Positions 1 through 12,956 of a stretch of DNA of 64,000 nt are shown one piece after another. The DNA lies in assembly GCF_000143535.2 (NCBI RefSeq), contig NC_037317.1, positions 372,001 through 436,000 on the forward strand, in the 5' to 3' direction. Source of the stretch: Botrytis cinerea B05.10. Taxonomy: Eukaryota; Ascomycota; Leotiomycetes; Helotiales; Sclerotiniaceae. The position numbers and the translations under genes were made by a program. The notes beneath the pieces were generated by a model that was not told the origin of the DNA, made no database searches, and worked only from the letters and a program-made list of their open reading frames with translations. The stretch's first letter is position 1. Every line of letters begins with the position of its first letter.

Positions 1-3000
1 CAGGGGGCGCAGCGAATTCTTCGGCTTTAGAATCCGATCCCAGAACTCCCACTTTACAAAGACATCATTCACAACCGAGTCAAGAACCAAGGTGGGATTT
101 TGGAAGTGGTCATAGAAGGAAGGATACCGGGGAAACTTTGACACAAGCAGATATTGCCTCTTCAATACGCGACGAATCCTCCAACATGTCCGTCAGAAAT
201 GAAAATGGGTTGCAGAGAACTTCGGCAAATCACACACCAGTAGACGAAAAGCCTCTTCCTCCTCCACCTTTAATGGCACAATGGGCAGCTAAAGCTTTGC
301 CTAACCCGACGCCATCTCCCACTACCCCGCTAGCTCCACGATTAAAGAAGAAAGTCCCATGGAAGGGGAAAAATATCTTGGTTCTACTTCCTTGGGATGA
401 AGATCGCGGCAAACGGGGAGGAGCACCAAAACCTATGACCCAGAAAGATGTGGTTGGCATGCTGAAAGATTGGGAGGAATTGGGTTATGATACCAGTGGA
501 TTTAACCTTGGCTCTGATGACGGAGGCGAAGGAGGTCCTGGTCAGAGCCGAAATGGTTGGCCGCTCATGGCGGATGTAGATGTTGAGAGAGATCAGAGAA
601 ACTTCAAAGTCAGTATTCCTGACAAGAGAGGTAAGATTGATGTTTTATTGGTCATTTTCTCGAAATTGAAAGGAAGAGGGTCAGATGCAGTGGAAAACCC
701 CATCCCTTCGTACCAATCCGTGGCGTTCCCCCTTCCATTCCTCAATTGCTTATTTGAACTACGCGAGGTAATTCTGCGCCAAGTATAAAATAGGGAACAT
801 GAATATTTATGTTGTCATTTTCATATCACTTTTAATAGTCAGGTACTAATGGACTGGATCAATGTAGAATGGGACGCTTATGTCGAAGAGTTGAAAGAAG
901 CCAAATTACGAGCTTTAGGTGTTTCCTTGGGAGATGATGACCCGATCCCTATAATATCGCCAGCGATATCAACTTTGAGTCGTCGCACCTCGATGCAATA
1001 CCCACCACTGCCATTTTCACCTCCCATACCAACCTCGTCGGCAGCGAGTAGCCACATGGCTCATAATTCTAATCTTCCTTTCTCTCCTGCTTTGATGGCC
1101 GGCAATGGTTTATCTACGAGTCAAAGCTCCAATCAAGGCTCTATTCCATCTCCCGCTTCAATGCATGCGCACTTGCATGGAAAATTTGGTGGCATGAGAC
1201 ACAATTCGGTGTCGTTTGGAAATGCGGATCATCCTTTTGGATCACCTTTTCAATATCCACAACCGACCTCATCGCCAGGTGTTTGGTCTCCACAGCAAAT
1301 GCTATATCAGCATGGACATAGAAGTGGATCTCCTTCGATGCATAATTTGGGCTCGATTAGATCTCCCGCTTCACCTCTTTCTCAGGATGGTTACTTTCAA
1401 CAAGGCCCTGGTGATGCCATGTCACGACAAATTTTTATGCAAAATCAATTGCTGGCAAGTGCTCGTGCCCGTGCATCTCCAAGTCTCCAAGAAGTTCGTG
1501 AGAGTGAAGATGAGCAAACGGCGGAAGTGCCCATTCCAAGCAAGAGTCCTTCCAAGACACCAACATTGGAAGCCAAACCAAACATCAAGCATAATACGAG
1601 CGCAAGCTTACAGAGAGAGATTGATGACGCTGAATATCATCTCGAGGAACAGTTTCAAAGACAGCTTGACGGTGATGACTATAGTCCTCACTCGGATCAT
1701 GGGGAAATTGATAAACAATTTGAGAACAAACCTGTACCTCACGTGAGGAATACCTCAATTGTTGGTGGTGGGCTCGGATCCTCTCGATTTACAGTCGAAA
1801 CATCTGAAGAGGGACCTGTTCTTCATCACCCGCAACCTCACAGTCGTGGTCATTCCCTATCTCAACGCCCATTTCAGGATTCTGAGCAAGATACTTCAAG
1901 TGGTGAATCAAAGACGGCGTTGCGCAATATGAAGGATAATGCGAAATACGACTTGTCTGATGTTGAGACTAATCCGAGCAATATGGGTACACCGACTTTA
2001 CAAAATCGCGCACCTGCATTTGGTCACGATAGGGACATTTCTATGTCTACCAATCCATGGCTTGACGCTGCATCTACCCAATCGAAGATTAGCCAACCTG
2101 TTCATCGTGCCAACAAGCAATCTATGTCAACATTAAATGTCGCAGCGCGCCCTTTCAATTTCAATCCGGCAAATTCTTTCCAACAGAATCAATTCTCTTT
2201 CACTAGTGGTAACTTTCAGCCAGCGCACACAGCTGCTAATTATGTACCATTTGCTCATCAAGGGCCTTTACCTGGCGTGCCTGGAATTCCTAGTAATCAC
2301 GCTGTGAAGAATTCATTCGGTAAAATTAATGCCCCAGCCCAAGTATTTTCTCCCAACTTGCCGGGGTTCGTACCAGGACACAGCGAATTCAACTTCCAAG
2401 GGCCAAGCTTCAGACCTGATGCACCAACGTTTACTCCAAGCTTTTCAAGCTCTATCACTTCTACGGGTGAAGCATCTGGCAATGAAGCTCCTCAGAATCC
2501 TATCTTTGGTGGCCTCGACTTGAACTCTCTTGACACTTCAAAACCTTCCAAAAAGTCAAAAGCGATTCCTATTGTTCGTCCTGATAGCAGTCACTCGAAA
2601 GAGGCCGAAGAAACAATGGAAGGCAATGATGGTCGCCCGATGCAAAACCCAAACAATATCAAGAGGGTACGTAGAGATAATGATGATGGAGATTCAGTAC
2701 CTCTGTTCGCCGAGCCAGCTGTGCCTCTTCAAGAAAATACTCGAGAACAGTCAAGTCCAAAAGTGCGCAAAGTCTCTTCTATCGATGATGATAAGGAAAA
2801 CTTTGCACCTTCGAATGAAAGTGCAGATGACTTACCTGCTGCCAATGTGAACGGGAAGCCATCCAGCGGAGCGGACTTTTCGCCATTCGAATTTCAACAA
2901 CAAAAGCAAGCAGAGGATTTCAATGCTGCAATCCCATTCACCTCACAAAGATATGAGTCTGGTCTTCCTGGATATGGAGTTGACGTTGCCGAATCGGAGG

Positions 3001-6000
3001 ATGGCACGGAAGGCGCTGACGAGACTGCGCCTAAACAAGACTTACACTCGCAGACAGCATCGAATGCAAGTGGAAGTCAACTTGGTCAGAGGAAAACTTC
3101 ATCATCTCTTTCTGCGACTGCCAAGCCTTTCGAAAATACGCCAAAGGAAGACTTTGCTTTTACTTTTGGTGGAAATCAAGCTCCGGTGCTTGCGCCAGCT
3201 TCTCCGGTTCTTCCAAAGATTGGTGGCCTTGCAAACTCGAGATATGCTAATAGCCCATCACCGCCTCGGGTACCTGATACAGAATCGCCAACTTTACTAC
3301 CTCATGAAGTGAATGATTTCCAAAATGCCTTGCCAGGACCTCATAGTCCACCTCGATACGACGTAGACTCCGAATTAGAGGAGGGCGAGATTCGAGAGGA
3401 TCAGGATCCAACATTCGAGGAGATTGATGCTGTTATGAAACATCTCAATTCAACGGAGCGGTCACCAGCCACAGTATCTAACGGACATGATACTCCAAGA
3501 TGGCATGAAACTAGTCCACGAAGACATATACAGATTCCTTCAATGTCATCTCCGATTCGTCTTCATCCCAATCTTTTGCGCAGCGATGCTCCAAGCCCAA
3601 GCCCAGGTCTAAGACGATACGCAGATGATAGTCAATTTGGCGATATGTCTCCTGACAGAGTATACTCTCATATGGGAACCGAGGATGACCCATTCGCGGA
3701 TCCTCATTCTACTGTTGCATTCGGATCACCCATTCATCGTCTCAACACTGGGCATAGTCTTCCCATTAGTGATTGGGATGATGTTCTCAGTGAGGGTGAG
3801 GAGATTAAACTTCATGAGAGAATTGGCTTCTTTGATAATCGTGTTAACGATATCGTTGGTTCCTTGTTGGCCGATAGATTAGATCCAATCGAAAGGATTC
3901 TGGAGGGTATTACAGATTCTTTACACGCGCTACCTTATTCCGTCAAACCCGAATCACATCGCAGAGAACAGCGCAGCATGTCTGGTGCACTTAGCGATGC
4001 TGACGATGAAGATGATGAGGAACCTGGAAGGTCTGCTAGTCCAAGAAGGAATGCAAAGCTGGAGAAAATAAGAATGGTCGTGCTGGAGGCTTTAAATACT
4101 CATTCGTCAAGACCTCAAACTGCCATTACCCCAGCAGCTGCACCAATGCTGCCTGACTCGCGTAATGTCCTTCAAGCTCTGGATGAGATGAAGGAACATT
4201 TTACCCAATCCTCACGATCTGCCTTTAATGTGGAAGATCTCAGGAAGACCGTTGAAGATGTTATTGAAAGGAGAATACCTGGTTCAGTCAAGACTGATGA
4301 TACTTCTGCTGTTCAACTAGCTGAGGCCGAAGCGAAGATAGCCGCTCTTGAGGAGCAAGTACATTCTAGATACTTTGAGATGGAAGAGAGTACTCGAGCT
4401 AGAATCTCCGAGCTGGAGGAAAAGCTTCATCGGGCTGATGATTGGGTTGAGGAAGAAATTAAGAAGCGTAGGGCTGCTGAAGATTCCAAAGCTATGACAG
4501 AAAGACTTTTGGCAAGTTCTTTGGAAGAAGAAACTCGATTGAGACAAATTGTCGAGGAGAAGAATTCCAAGGCGGAGATTGAAATTATCAGTCGACGAAA
4601 GGCTGAAGATCGTCTGGCCGAAGCTCAACGTCTACTTCGTGTCTCTTCCGAAGAGGAGGATCGACTTCGTGACGCTATGTTGGAGAAGGATGCGAAGATT
4701 CGACAGATTGCGGAAGATCGTGATCATCAGGTAAGAGGCATTGAAGAGTCAAGAAATAACACAACCATGCGCATCGCTCTTCTAGAAGCTGCACAGGAGA
4801 ACTTCCGCAAGACCGAAGCAGATCTTACTGCCACGATCCACATGGCAGAGTCTGAATTACGAGAATCGCGCTCGTTAGCACACCGATGGCAACTGGAAGC
4901 CGAAGGAGCCATGGAAGCAGCCAAGAGACATAGCGAGGATGCGGAACAAGCCAATGAAACCAATCGGGACCTCAGGAGGACCATCGAGACCTTGAAGAAC
5001 CAGATGGAGGAAAGTATCCGAGTCCGCGAATCCATGAGATCGAAATTAATGGATTTGCAGGAGGATATGGCCACTGCCGCCCGAAACATTTCACAAGAAA
5101 ATTCTTACCGTGCCAAGAAAGAACAGGAACTACTTGCCAGACAGGAAGTCCTTGACGCTAAACTTCATGCCGAAGCCAGGACAAGGGAACGACTCGAACT
5201 GGAAATTGAACGATTAGAAAGCGGCGAGAGGCAAGGTATGAGAGCCGTCAATGAGTGTAAGAGGTTGGAAGCTCTCGTCATTGAACTCCGAAATGAAAAT
5301 CATGCTGCTCATAAAGATGTGATGAGATACAAGAGAGAGTTTGAGGAGGCTCGTGAATCTGGCTTGGGTGAAGTTGCACGTACGAGAAAGTACATGCAAG
5401 TCGAGGTTGAGACCGCCAATAATGAGGTCAATGTTGTCAGAGAAGAACTTGAGAATCAAATCTCTAGACTTCAAGCTGAAATAGATCTGGTTAAATTGGA
5501 TGGCGAGACTGCGAAGGAACAACATGATATGCTTTTGGAAGCTGCCCAAACGGCTAAGAAAGGCATGTTTGACGACCTCACAAGAAAGCATCAAGATCAA
5601 CTTGAGGATTTGCAAGACAAATTGAAGCGACAACTCGAGAATACTATTGTGGATGCTCAAAGATCAGAGCAACATCTTTTGGAGCGATTGAGTTTGAGCA
5701 CGGCCAAAACAGAACATCTTCAAGATCGTGTTAGTCATTTGGAAGATAAATTGGAGGTTGCTAGGTCTGCTGCACAAGCCGCCGCTACTCATGCTAAAGC
5801 TGCAAGATCTGCAAGTGTAGCTGGATCCTTACCATCGCCATCACTACAAAAAGTATCTACACGTGGATTGGATGTGCCAGAGAAAATTTCACCACAAGCA
5901 CTCCGAGAATCTATCATGGTTCTACAAGATCAATTGCAAGATCGTGAATTGAAGATTGAAGATCTTGAACAGAAATTGATGGATGCGGACCCCGAAGCTT

Positions 6001-6878
6001 CAACAAAGATTAGTAAACGTGATGATGAGATCAGCTGGCTACGAGAACTTCTTTCCGTACGCAAGAGTGACCTCCAGGATATTGTGCAAGCCTTGTCTAA
6101 GGGAACATATAATCCAGATAATGTTCGCGATGCTGCTATTCGATTGAGTGCCAATCTTCAGATGGAAGAACAAGAGCGTGAAAGAGCTATGAATGGTGGC
6201 TCGGCTATCAATCTTCCTAATATCGCAGCTTCTATTGCAGCTAGTCCACGAGTTGCACAAGTTGCAAATGCCGTTGGACCGCTTGCCGCAGCTTGGGGAA
6301 ATTGGAGAAATAAGAATCAAGCAAAGGATTCAAGTGCTCTCATGAGTGGTGGGAATGGTTATATTAACTCAAGCGGTAGCTCAACGCCATCTAAAGCTGG
6401 GAGCTCATCTGGGTTTCTGACTGGATTGATGACACCACCCGCTAGTAGTGCCAGACAGTTTCCTAGTACTCCTGGAGCACCACCACCAGTACTTATTACT
6501 AGGGAACCAACCACTTTCGCAAGAGATAATGCATTAAGTGCTTTCAATGCCACAGGTAAACGATTGAATGCTAGGCAAGGTGGAATTGGTTCAAGAACTT
6601 CAACACCCAGACGTGCAGATAAAGTACCAGTTAGAAGAGAAGCACCAGCAACTCCACCAATGATGTCGAGAAGCAGCTATGATACCGATGCTGTCGTATC
6701 AAATCATGATGAGTTGGGTAATGAAAGTAGACGTGGAAGTTCACTTGGGCAACCAAGTTTGGGAATGAGCTTAGGTGAAGAACTTGGGGATTTTGGAAGT
6801 GAGGAAGGTTTCTATGATGATGATGAAAGTACGGTGGATGAGATGGCTGGAATCTATAGTGGAGGATTTGGTCGTTGA
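1..6878 (+). CDS. Very large coiled-coil protein, 5' end outside window
   Basis: The reading frame is already open at base 3, so the gene begins before the window. Exons are 1-630 and 868-6878. The 237-nt intron has donor GTAAGA, a perfect TACTAAT branch site at 844-850 and an AG at 867. Splicing joins IPDKR to EWDAYVEELKEAKLRALGV. About 2,212 residues are visible. The first half is long, Ser/Pro/Gln-rich and probably disordered. A long heptad-rich coiled coil, rich in Glu, Arg and Leu, spans about 4300-6100. A Ser/Gly/Pro-rich tail with an acidic end (FYDDDESTVDE) follows. There is no motor domain, so a myosin-heavy-chain label, which such proteins often get, would rest only on the coiled coil. 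Length and architecture suggest a cytoskeletal or scaffold role; this is inference. The family is not named with certainty. Confidence 0.85.
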
Positions 6879-7956
6879 TTAGAAAATTTTCCTTTGTCAT
6901 TTCTTTTTTTTATTAATTTAAATTACAAGTTCTATTGCGATTTGAGTTTTGAGGATATTTAAGGGGAGGAAGGGGGAGGGATGCGACTCAAAAACTTCTT
7001 ATACCAATACCGCTGATATTTAGAGTGGTTCTTTTACATACATACATATTCTTTAATATTTCTAGAATGATACCCGGAGCGCGATTGAGGAGAGCGGTAG
7101 GAGGGAGAGGGAGAGGGAGAGGGGGAATATGGGATATGGGATATTGGATATTGGATATTCGTTTCCTTTGTTAATGTGGATGAATACATTGGTAGTAAAA
7201 TGAACATATATCACGTGTAATTGTGTGTGTAACTGTGTGTAATAGATGTTGAGAAGTGATTTTTGTGTTTTTTTTTTCGGGTTGGGTAGGTAGGTAGGTA
7301 GATTCGAAGCTGAATTTAGAAGATTCGATATTAATAATACTTGAGTAGTCAACTGTATATTAGGTGGGTAGGTTGTGAAGTGAAGAGATGAGGTGAGGTA
7401 AGGGGCGAAGAGGTGAGGTATAAATAAGATGTGAGATGTGAAATGTGAGTGAAGAGGTGAGGGGTGAAAAGGAGAGGAGAGGAGAGGAGAGGATTTAATC
7501 GAATGGGGGATCGGGATTTAAAATATGTTTGTTATTAAAGCAAGTATCATACCTAATAAGTGTTGAATTTGATTAGAATGTTTGAAAAGTAGTTTGGTTT
7601 GGTTTGTATGATTAGATGTGTTTCGATCTTTTATATATTAATATTTTGAGTCACTACAATAATCATAATAAATAATGTTAGAATGTATAACTTAGTTGTT
7701 GAACTAATCGATTGAATTCCTAATTCCTGATGTAGTTAGTGATAAGAATGCATACATTAAAAAGCTTGAACACTTATTATGGATTACAAACTTATTTATT
7801 AGAGATTCTGTTTCCTCTCACTATCGGGTTGTTACTATTCGTTTCTCGCTCGCTCGCTCGCTTGTTTCTTTCTTTCTGCGTTGTGTGGTTGGAGTTTTGT
7901 TGTTATTTATTAGTATTTAGTGCTTACGGTCTTTTTAGGGGGCAAGGGGTGAGGTA

Positions 7957-7975
7957 GGGGGGGGGGGGGGGGGGG
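7957..7975 (+). repeat. Poly-G run (19 G)
   Basis: An uninterrupted run of 19 guanines lies in the gene-poor spacer. Such runs can fold into G-quadruplexes and are often of uncertain length in assemblies. Confidence 0.9.
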
Positions 7976-8327
7976 TTATATTGATAAAAATTAACTGAAG
8001 GATTTTGTTTTGTATTGGTTGGTTATGTTTGTGTTAATCTTAATCTTATTCTCATCTCATCAATTATGTTTACTTGCTTGCTTCCTTCTTCTTGGACTTT
8101 TCGTTGGTATTTATCTCTTTTTTTTAGGTTTTATAAATGCGTTTTTTTGCTTTGTTTTTTGATGGAGCTTGCAATATGAGTCTTGTTAGTGAATACTTTC
8201 TTGTATTTTTCAGTAATCTCCTCCTTTGCTATCATATCAGTATTCTTTCCAGAGTTTCATGTACTTCTTAGGCTGAAATATTGGGGTAGATGGTGTTTCT
8301 GAATAGTATCATCTTTTTTGGTCAGAG

Positions 8328-8348
8328 ATATATATATATATATATATA
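8328..8348. repeat. (AT)n microsatellite
   Basis: About ten TA dinucleotides in a row, in non-coding DNA. Confidence 0.9.
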
Positions 8349-10245
8349 GTTATGTCATGTCAGATTAGAAACTTTTCGATAGGGTCGATGAATGGATTTC
8401 TTTTCACACACGATTTTCAAGTCTCGATCTCCTTTTCCTTTGCTATCATCTTTTGCGTGGATCTTCAGCTTGTTTGTGGTCCTCGACACTTTGTGTTTAG
8501 AAATTAGAAAACACATGGTATTTGGAAGAATCAAATCCGAAAGTACACTCGCTTCGTTTCGCCTGCTGGTGTATTTCATGGTATGCCTCGAATGATGTTC
8601 ATTAATTGCAAAAGGGAAGGTGAATGCTCCTCGTGAACTTGGAATGCGATAGATATATTTAGGTAGATGCATGATGCTAGGAATTCATCTCCGATGACTA
8701 GTTTCATGTTGTATTTTGATGGTTGCGGGGCAGACATGCTGGGTAGTGAAGTGTCCTCCAATCGGTGAGGTTTTTGATTTGATATTTTGGTGAGAATCTT
8801 ATTTATTGTGTCCTTCTGTGCTCTTTAGAGGAATCTTAATAAACAGGTGTCCTCAATGCTATTCCTTGACTTGTCCGATAAAACGTTGCTATTAGTGTAA
8901 AAGGGTAGAAGGTGATAGGGGTTATACGAAAAAACCTTCATATATACTATAGATAATCTAAACAGTTCTATATAATAAATAGAATGAGTCACTATATAGC
9001 AACAGCGAGGTGAGGTGACACATTTTAAACTAAAGCACACAAGCGTAGAGAATCAAATTTGAAGATAAAACATGAACTGTTTTTTCAAAGCTATAAAAAA
9101 ATAGTATTATAAATGTTAGATATAATGTTATATAACTCACAGATTACATTTCCCGTGTATATCAAGATTGATCTGCTTCCTTCGCATAATAAGTGATCTT
9201 GATACAAATTGAGTGGTATCTTCTTATATACTATTCTAAGCAACAAACAACCATTTTTGCTTTACTTCTCACTGAGTCTTCTAAGAATTCTATAAGCGAA
9301 TATTGCTTCGTAACCCGTGATCTGTTTACCATATTCTGTATCTCGTAACTAATGCATGTGTCAATTAGTTGTATGTGCGCTAGTATGAAGTTTATTTTTT
9401 TGTTGTATCTGATTTGATCATTCAAGCGCCAGATCGAAAATTGGTCGTGTATGGGGATTATTTTATTTGGTGTTTGAATGGAGTCACTGACTATTGTTTT
9501 CTGTGGTTCTATAGGTAGTTTGTAGTTTTTCTCTATTTGATTGAAGATATTTGGATCTTATATCGGTAGTAGGCTTTTTAGTATGTATTTCTGTAGTATC
9601 TCTCTTTTTCTCATAGAATCTTAGTAGAATAGATATAAAGAGCTAGATGACCTGATGTATCTTGGTGCTGTAGTGATTGTGTGCTTACTTGACCGGTATT
9701 AATGAACTCTTTGGATTCTGATTGTAAGAATGGTTGTATTATGAACTTTCTCCTATGTATAGGAATAGAATTTAGCTAATTAGATTGCAGGAGGAGTTTT
9801 TAATATTAACAATAATATTTGACGTGTCTGACGATAAGGGCCCGTTCGGACCGAATTTTTAGGCCATCTCAAGCTGGATTTATTATTAAAACGGATCTAA
9901 ATGAGAGTTTACTAAATGCTATTATAGTCTATAAAATATTTTATTAATAAAAATTGAAAAAGCGTGATTTAATAAATGCTAATATAGTATATAAAAAGTT
10001 TATATTTGTAGATCAACAAAATTAGAAAAGAAATTTCGAAAAAAGAAAATTAATTTTAAGTGAATAAGTATGAAAAAGGGTCTAATCCTTTGAATTGTAA
10101 AATAAGAAAATTAATTCTGTATAATTTTTTATTAAAAATTTATTAAAAATTATATATTCATTTTAGTTGTAATTATGATTTTGCTTTTAATAATATATTA
10201 ATGTGTGTAAAGTCTATAATACAATTATCGTATACAATAAAGTTC

Positions 10246-11270
10246 CTAAAGTTGTAAAGCCTGAACAGGAGCAATAGGGCCCAAAAGCTTTTCCCGATGA
10301 GCAGCAGCAAGCTGTCCATTATCCACAACAACCACAGTCCCATTAATTGCACTAGCCAAATTGGAAGCCAAGAAAACGCCAACGCTTGCGATTTCTTCGG
10401 GGTCGATCAACTTGTCATAGTAATATTTATCTGCAGATCCAGACATTTCCCAGAGACTTGCGAAATCCGCTCCCGCTGACTTCTCCTCACCGACCAAGTC
10501 AAATTTCAATCCGCTGCTTAATTGCTCGGTGCTTGCCAAGATGCTCGTTCGTACTGCACCCGGAGCGATGCCATTGACACGGACGTTGCTAGCGGATAGT
10601 TGAACGGAGCCACTTGCGACCATACCGTTAACAGCTGCTTTTGCGGTAGCTAGAGGTTGGAATCATTAGTGAAGTACAATATATTAGATGTTGAATGATC
10701 AATACATACTGTACGCAAGATTGCCAAAAGATCCAGAAAAAGATGAGTTTGAGGAAGTTACGACAAAGGTGCCGCCAGGTTTTGGCTTTTCCACACAAGT
10801 ATGTTGCATGGCTTGACTACTAAATCTCATACCAAGATATACTGAACGCACCATAACGTTGATAGCACGATCAAAAGATGCAGAGTCAAGATCATTTAAG
10901 CTTCTGTAGTGCGGTTGTGAGTACAAATCAACAGCACGTGATTCGGTGGTAGAACTTACTTGACACTCGCGAACCCAGCGTTTGCAAAATAGAAATCTAA
11001 TCTCCCGTGCATTCTAAGGATATCCTTGATGAGAGCCAAAGTTTCTTCTTCTGATGAAACATCCAAGAGTCGTCCCTCTACTTGACATGAAAGACCCATA
11101 TCTGCGATTTTCTTCTGAAGGGAGGGGATGTTTCCCATGTTCAAGTCGCAAGCATATACTGCTTTGGCACCTGATTTTGCCAATGCGACTACTAGTGATC
11201 GTCCAATGCCACTAGGAGACCCAGCGCCAGTCACAATGCCGACTTGTCCCTTGAGTGATAGTGCTGCCAT
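10246..11270 (-). CDS. Short-chain dehydrogenase/reductase (SDR)
   Basis: Classical SDR, 302 aa, an NAD(P)H-dependent oxidoreductase of unknown substrate. Exons on the minus strand are 11270-10960, 10903-10710 and 10649-10246; the introns of 56 and 60 nt have GTAAGT and GTATGT donors. The start is the ATG giving MAALSLKGQVGIVTG; an in-frame TTG upstream is not a credible start. The cofactor loop TGAGSPSGIG is at residues 14-23 and the structural NAG motif lies near the end of exon 1. A Ser-rich TSSNSSFSG stretch supplies the catalytic serine. The catalytic YxxxK (Y168, K172) is rebuilt exactly across intron 2, which supports the splice model. The gene stands alone: A+T-rich, gene-free DNA lies on the left and a MITE 330 bp beyond its start. 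Nothing looks broken. Confidence 0.9.
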
Positions 11271-12039
11271 TTCGATTGCTTTCAATAGTGCCTTTGCAGG
11301 ATTGGAATTGTCTTTTGTATTGGGAAATTTTGTAATGTGATATTTGTAAAAAACTCATAAGATATTATGGTCTGTCCCGTTGCGCTTCGAAAAAGGTTAT
11401 AACTGAATTCTGTGACCACAAGCTTGGCATTTTCGCTCAAAAAAGGAGGCATGTCTACTTCTTGGCGGTCCACAATATTTTATGAGTCATAATGAGAACG
11501 ACTTAATCATAAGTTATCACTAACGTGGTTTATCAGCATGCGGGCTATATCATTATATAGGCTACCCCTTTTTGAATACAAAATTCGTTTATATATTATA
11601 TTCATTCGAAAAATTCGCCCAAAGCTAGCAAGGATTGATTATTTAAGCTCGTCGTGGGTTAGGGTTGTAGAAAACACTAGAACTGTTTGATTCGTTATAT
11701 CAATGGATTATTCATCGAATGCCTTATATTTCTATTAAATACTTCTATTTTGAAGCATTTAGAGGGAAGCCAATTAGCTCTAAAACAACCTTAAAGTAAT
11801 AATCCTTGCTAGCTTTGAGCGAATTTTTCGAATGAATACGGTATAATCATACACTTTCTTCATTTAACAATATAATTTTATAAAGTTTCAAAAATTTGAA
11901 ATATACTTATATAAGTATTATAAAAACTTAATTATTCATTGGAAATTCAAATTATTATTGAATTATTATAGAAATAAGATTTTTGTAATAAAAATCGTAA
12001 CAATTCATACTTTTTTTATAAAATATAATAGGAATATTC
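11271..12039. other. Spacer upstream of the SDR gene, carrying a MITE
   Basis: No gene is seen. The segment contains the 236-bp inverted-repeat element at 11601-11836 and then a very A+T-rich stretch (about 11840-12030) that resembles the one on the other side of the SDR gene. Confidence 0.6.
11601..11836. mobile_element. MITE with 36-bp terminal inverted repeats and TA target duplication
   Basis: The left end (11601-11636) starts TTCATTCGAAAAATTCG and ends AAAGCTAGCAAGGATT. The right end (11801-11836) is its reverse complement at 35 of 36 positions. A TA dinucleotide flanks both sides (11599-11600 and 11837-11838), as expected for a Tc1/mariner-type insertion. The similarity continues a little inside the repeats. 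The 236-bp element has no coding capacity, so it is a non-autonomous MITE. It sits about 330 bp upstream of the SDR start codon. Confidence 0.88.
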
Positions 12040-12956
12040 ATATACGTTGGGCTTACAAGAGTTATTAGTCCTCTTATAGATGCCACATGTCTTCGTACTT
12101 GTAAGCAAATATGGGAGCTTGTATTACAAATGTTATACGCAGATAATGCATACAAATTCAAGGTGAACGGTACGAAAACTGTTGACAGACAACCTTCTTT
12201 GATATTTGAGGACGACAACTACCACTGGCCAAGTGCTGAAAACCCTACCTTGTTCCAAGAAGGTGTCTAGGCCGTTTAAACGGAGAAAGAATTATCTGCC
12301 AGACTATATGAATCTGAAATCGAACATTTCATGAGTCAAAGTGAGAGGTGTATCCCAATTCTTGAATTGGAGGGTTGGGCTTATTACGATCCATTTATTC
12401 GAGTTCTCTACACAATCGGACCACAAATTAGAGCTTCAATTCGCACTTTACGATTCACAGGCTCACCAAAAACCCATGAACAGGAAGCTGGGGGGGTGCT
12501 GTTGTCACGGCGTGGATCTGTTACTCAACATGCGTATATACATCCCCTTTATCAACAAATTCTGTATAAACATCAGGACACTTGTTTTAGATATGGATAT
12601 GGATTTCTGCAGAACCATGGGGAATTTAGAAGAGGTTGTGAGAAGCTTCGATGAAGTCTTGAAACCATTTTTGGGTGAACTTGAGAAACTTCAGAAAGTT
12701 CGCAATCTGGTGGTGAGACGGAGAATAGCTCCAAGTCCCGTGGACAAACTTGATAGACGAATCCTCTATGAGGACATTGAATATACTGAAGATACGATCA
12801 TTTCTCTTAGGAGTAGGGTCGAAAACAAAATATGTGCTGACGAAGACGAAGGATGAGGATATATCGCTGAGTGAGGTTGTGAAAGATGATTTCAGCGGGG
12901 AGATTGTTTCAGGGGGTTCATTCGCTAGTATGACGCGACGACGAGATATGGTGTAG
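12040..12956 (+). pseudogene. Decayed gene relic, possibly DUF7730/F-box-like
   Basis: One frame reads LRTCKQIWELVLQMLYADNAYKF from about 12088, resembling the LLRTCRQIYxEALPxLYSxNTF motif of many fungal F-box-like/DUF7730 proteins. The same frame meets TAG at 12268-12270 and TAA at 12277-12279, then stays open from an ATG at 12331 to 12654. A run of seven G (12490-12496) lies where the protein-like reading changes frame. The second frame then carries a plausible helical segment (IRTLVLDMDMD, then EEVVRSFDEVLKPFLGELEKL) to 12856, and a third frame continues to 12956. Two stops plus at least one frame change mark it as broken. The family assignment rests on one motif and is weak. Confidence 0.5.

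Larger units (their letters stand above)
6879..10245. other. Gene-poor spacer with microsatellites
   Basis: No convincing gene is seen in 3.4 kb. The first part (7080-7500) has purine-rich runs (GAGGGA, GGTAG, GAGGTGAG and GGAGA units). A run of 19 G lies at 7957-7975 and an (AT)n stretch at 8328-8348. From about 9870 to 10240 the DNA becomes strongly A+T-rich. It holds two imperfect direct repeats with the core AAATGCTA(A/T)TATAGT, at about 9907 and 9966, each followed by TATAAAA-like sequence. A GGCCCGTTCGGACCGAATTTTTA string at 9839-9861 resembles a transposon end, but no partner end was found. Confidence 0.6.

Noticed and set aside
230..460. Open frame on the minus strand opposite the coiled-coil gene
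   Set aside because: It is a shadow of the coding strand, as are several others at 2297, 4317, 5214 and 5930.
768..842. Alternative intron (GTAATT...CAG) in the first gene
   Set aside because: The phase fits, but the 631-867 intron has a better donor, a perfect branch site and gives a more natural protein join. It is kept only as a possible isoform.
9839..9861. GGCCCGTTCGG-type transposon end
   Set aside because: No matching inverted end or target duplication was found in the window.
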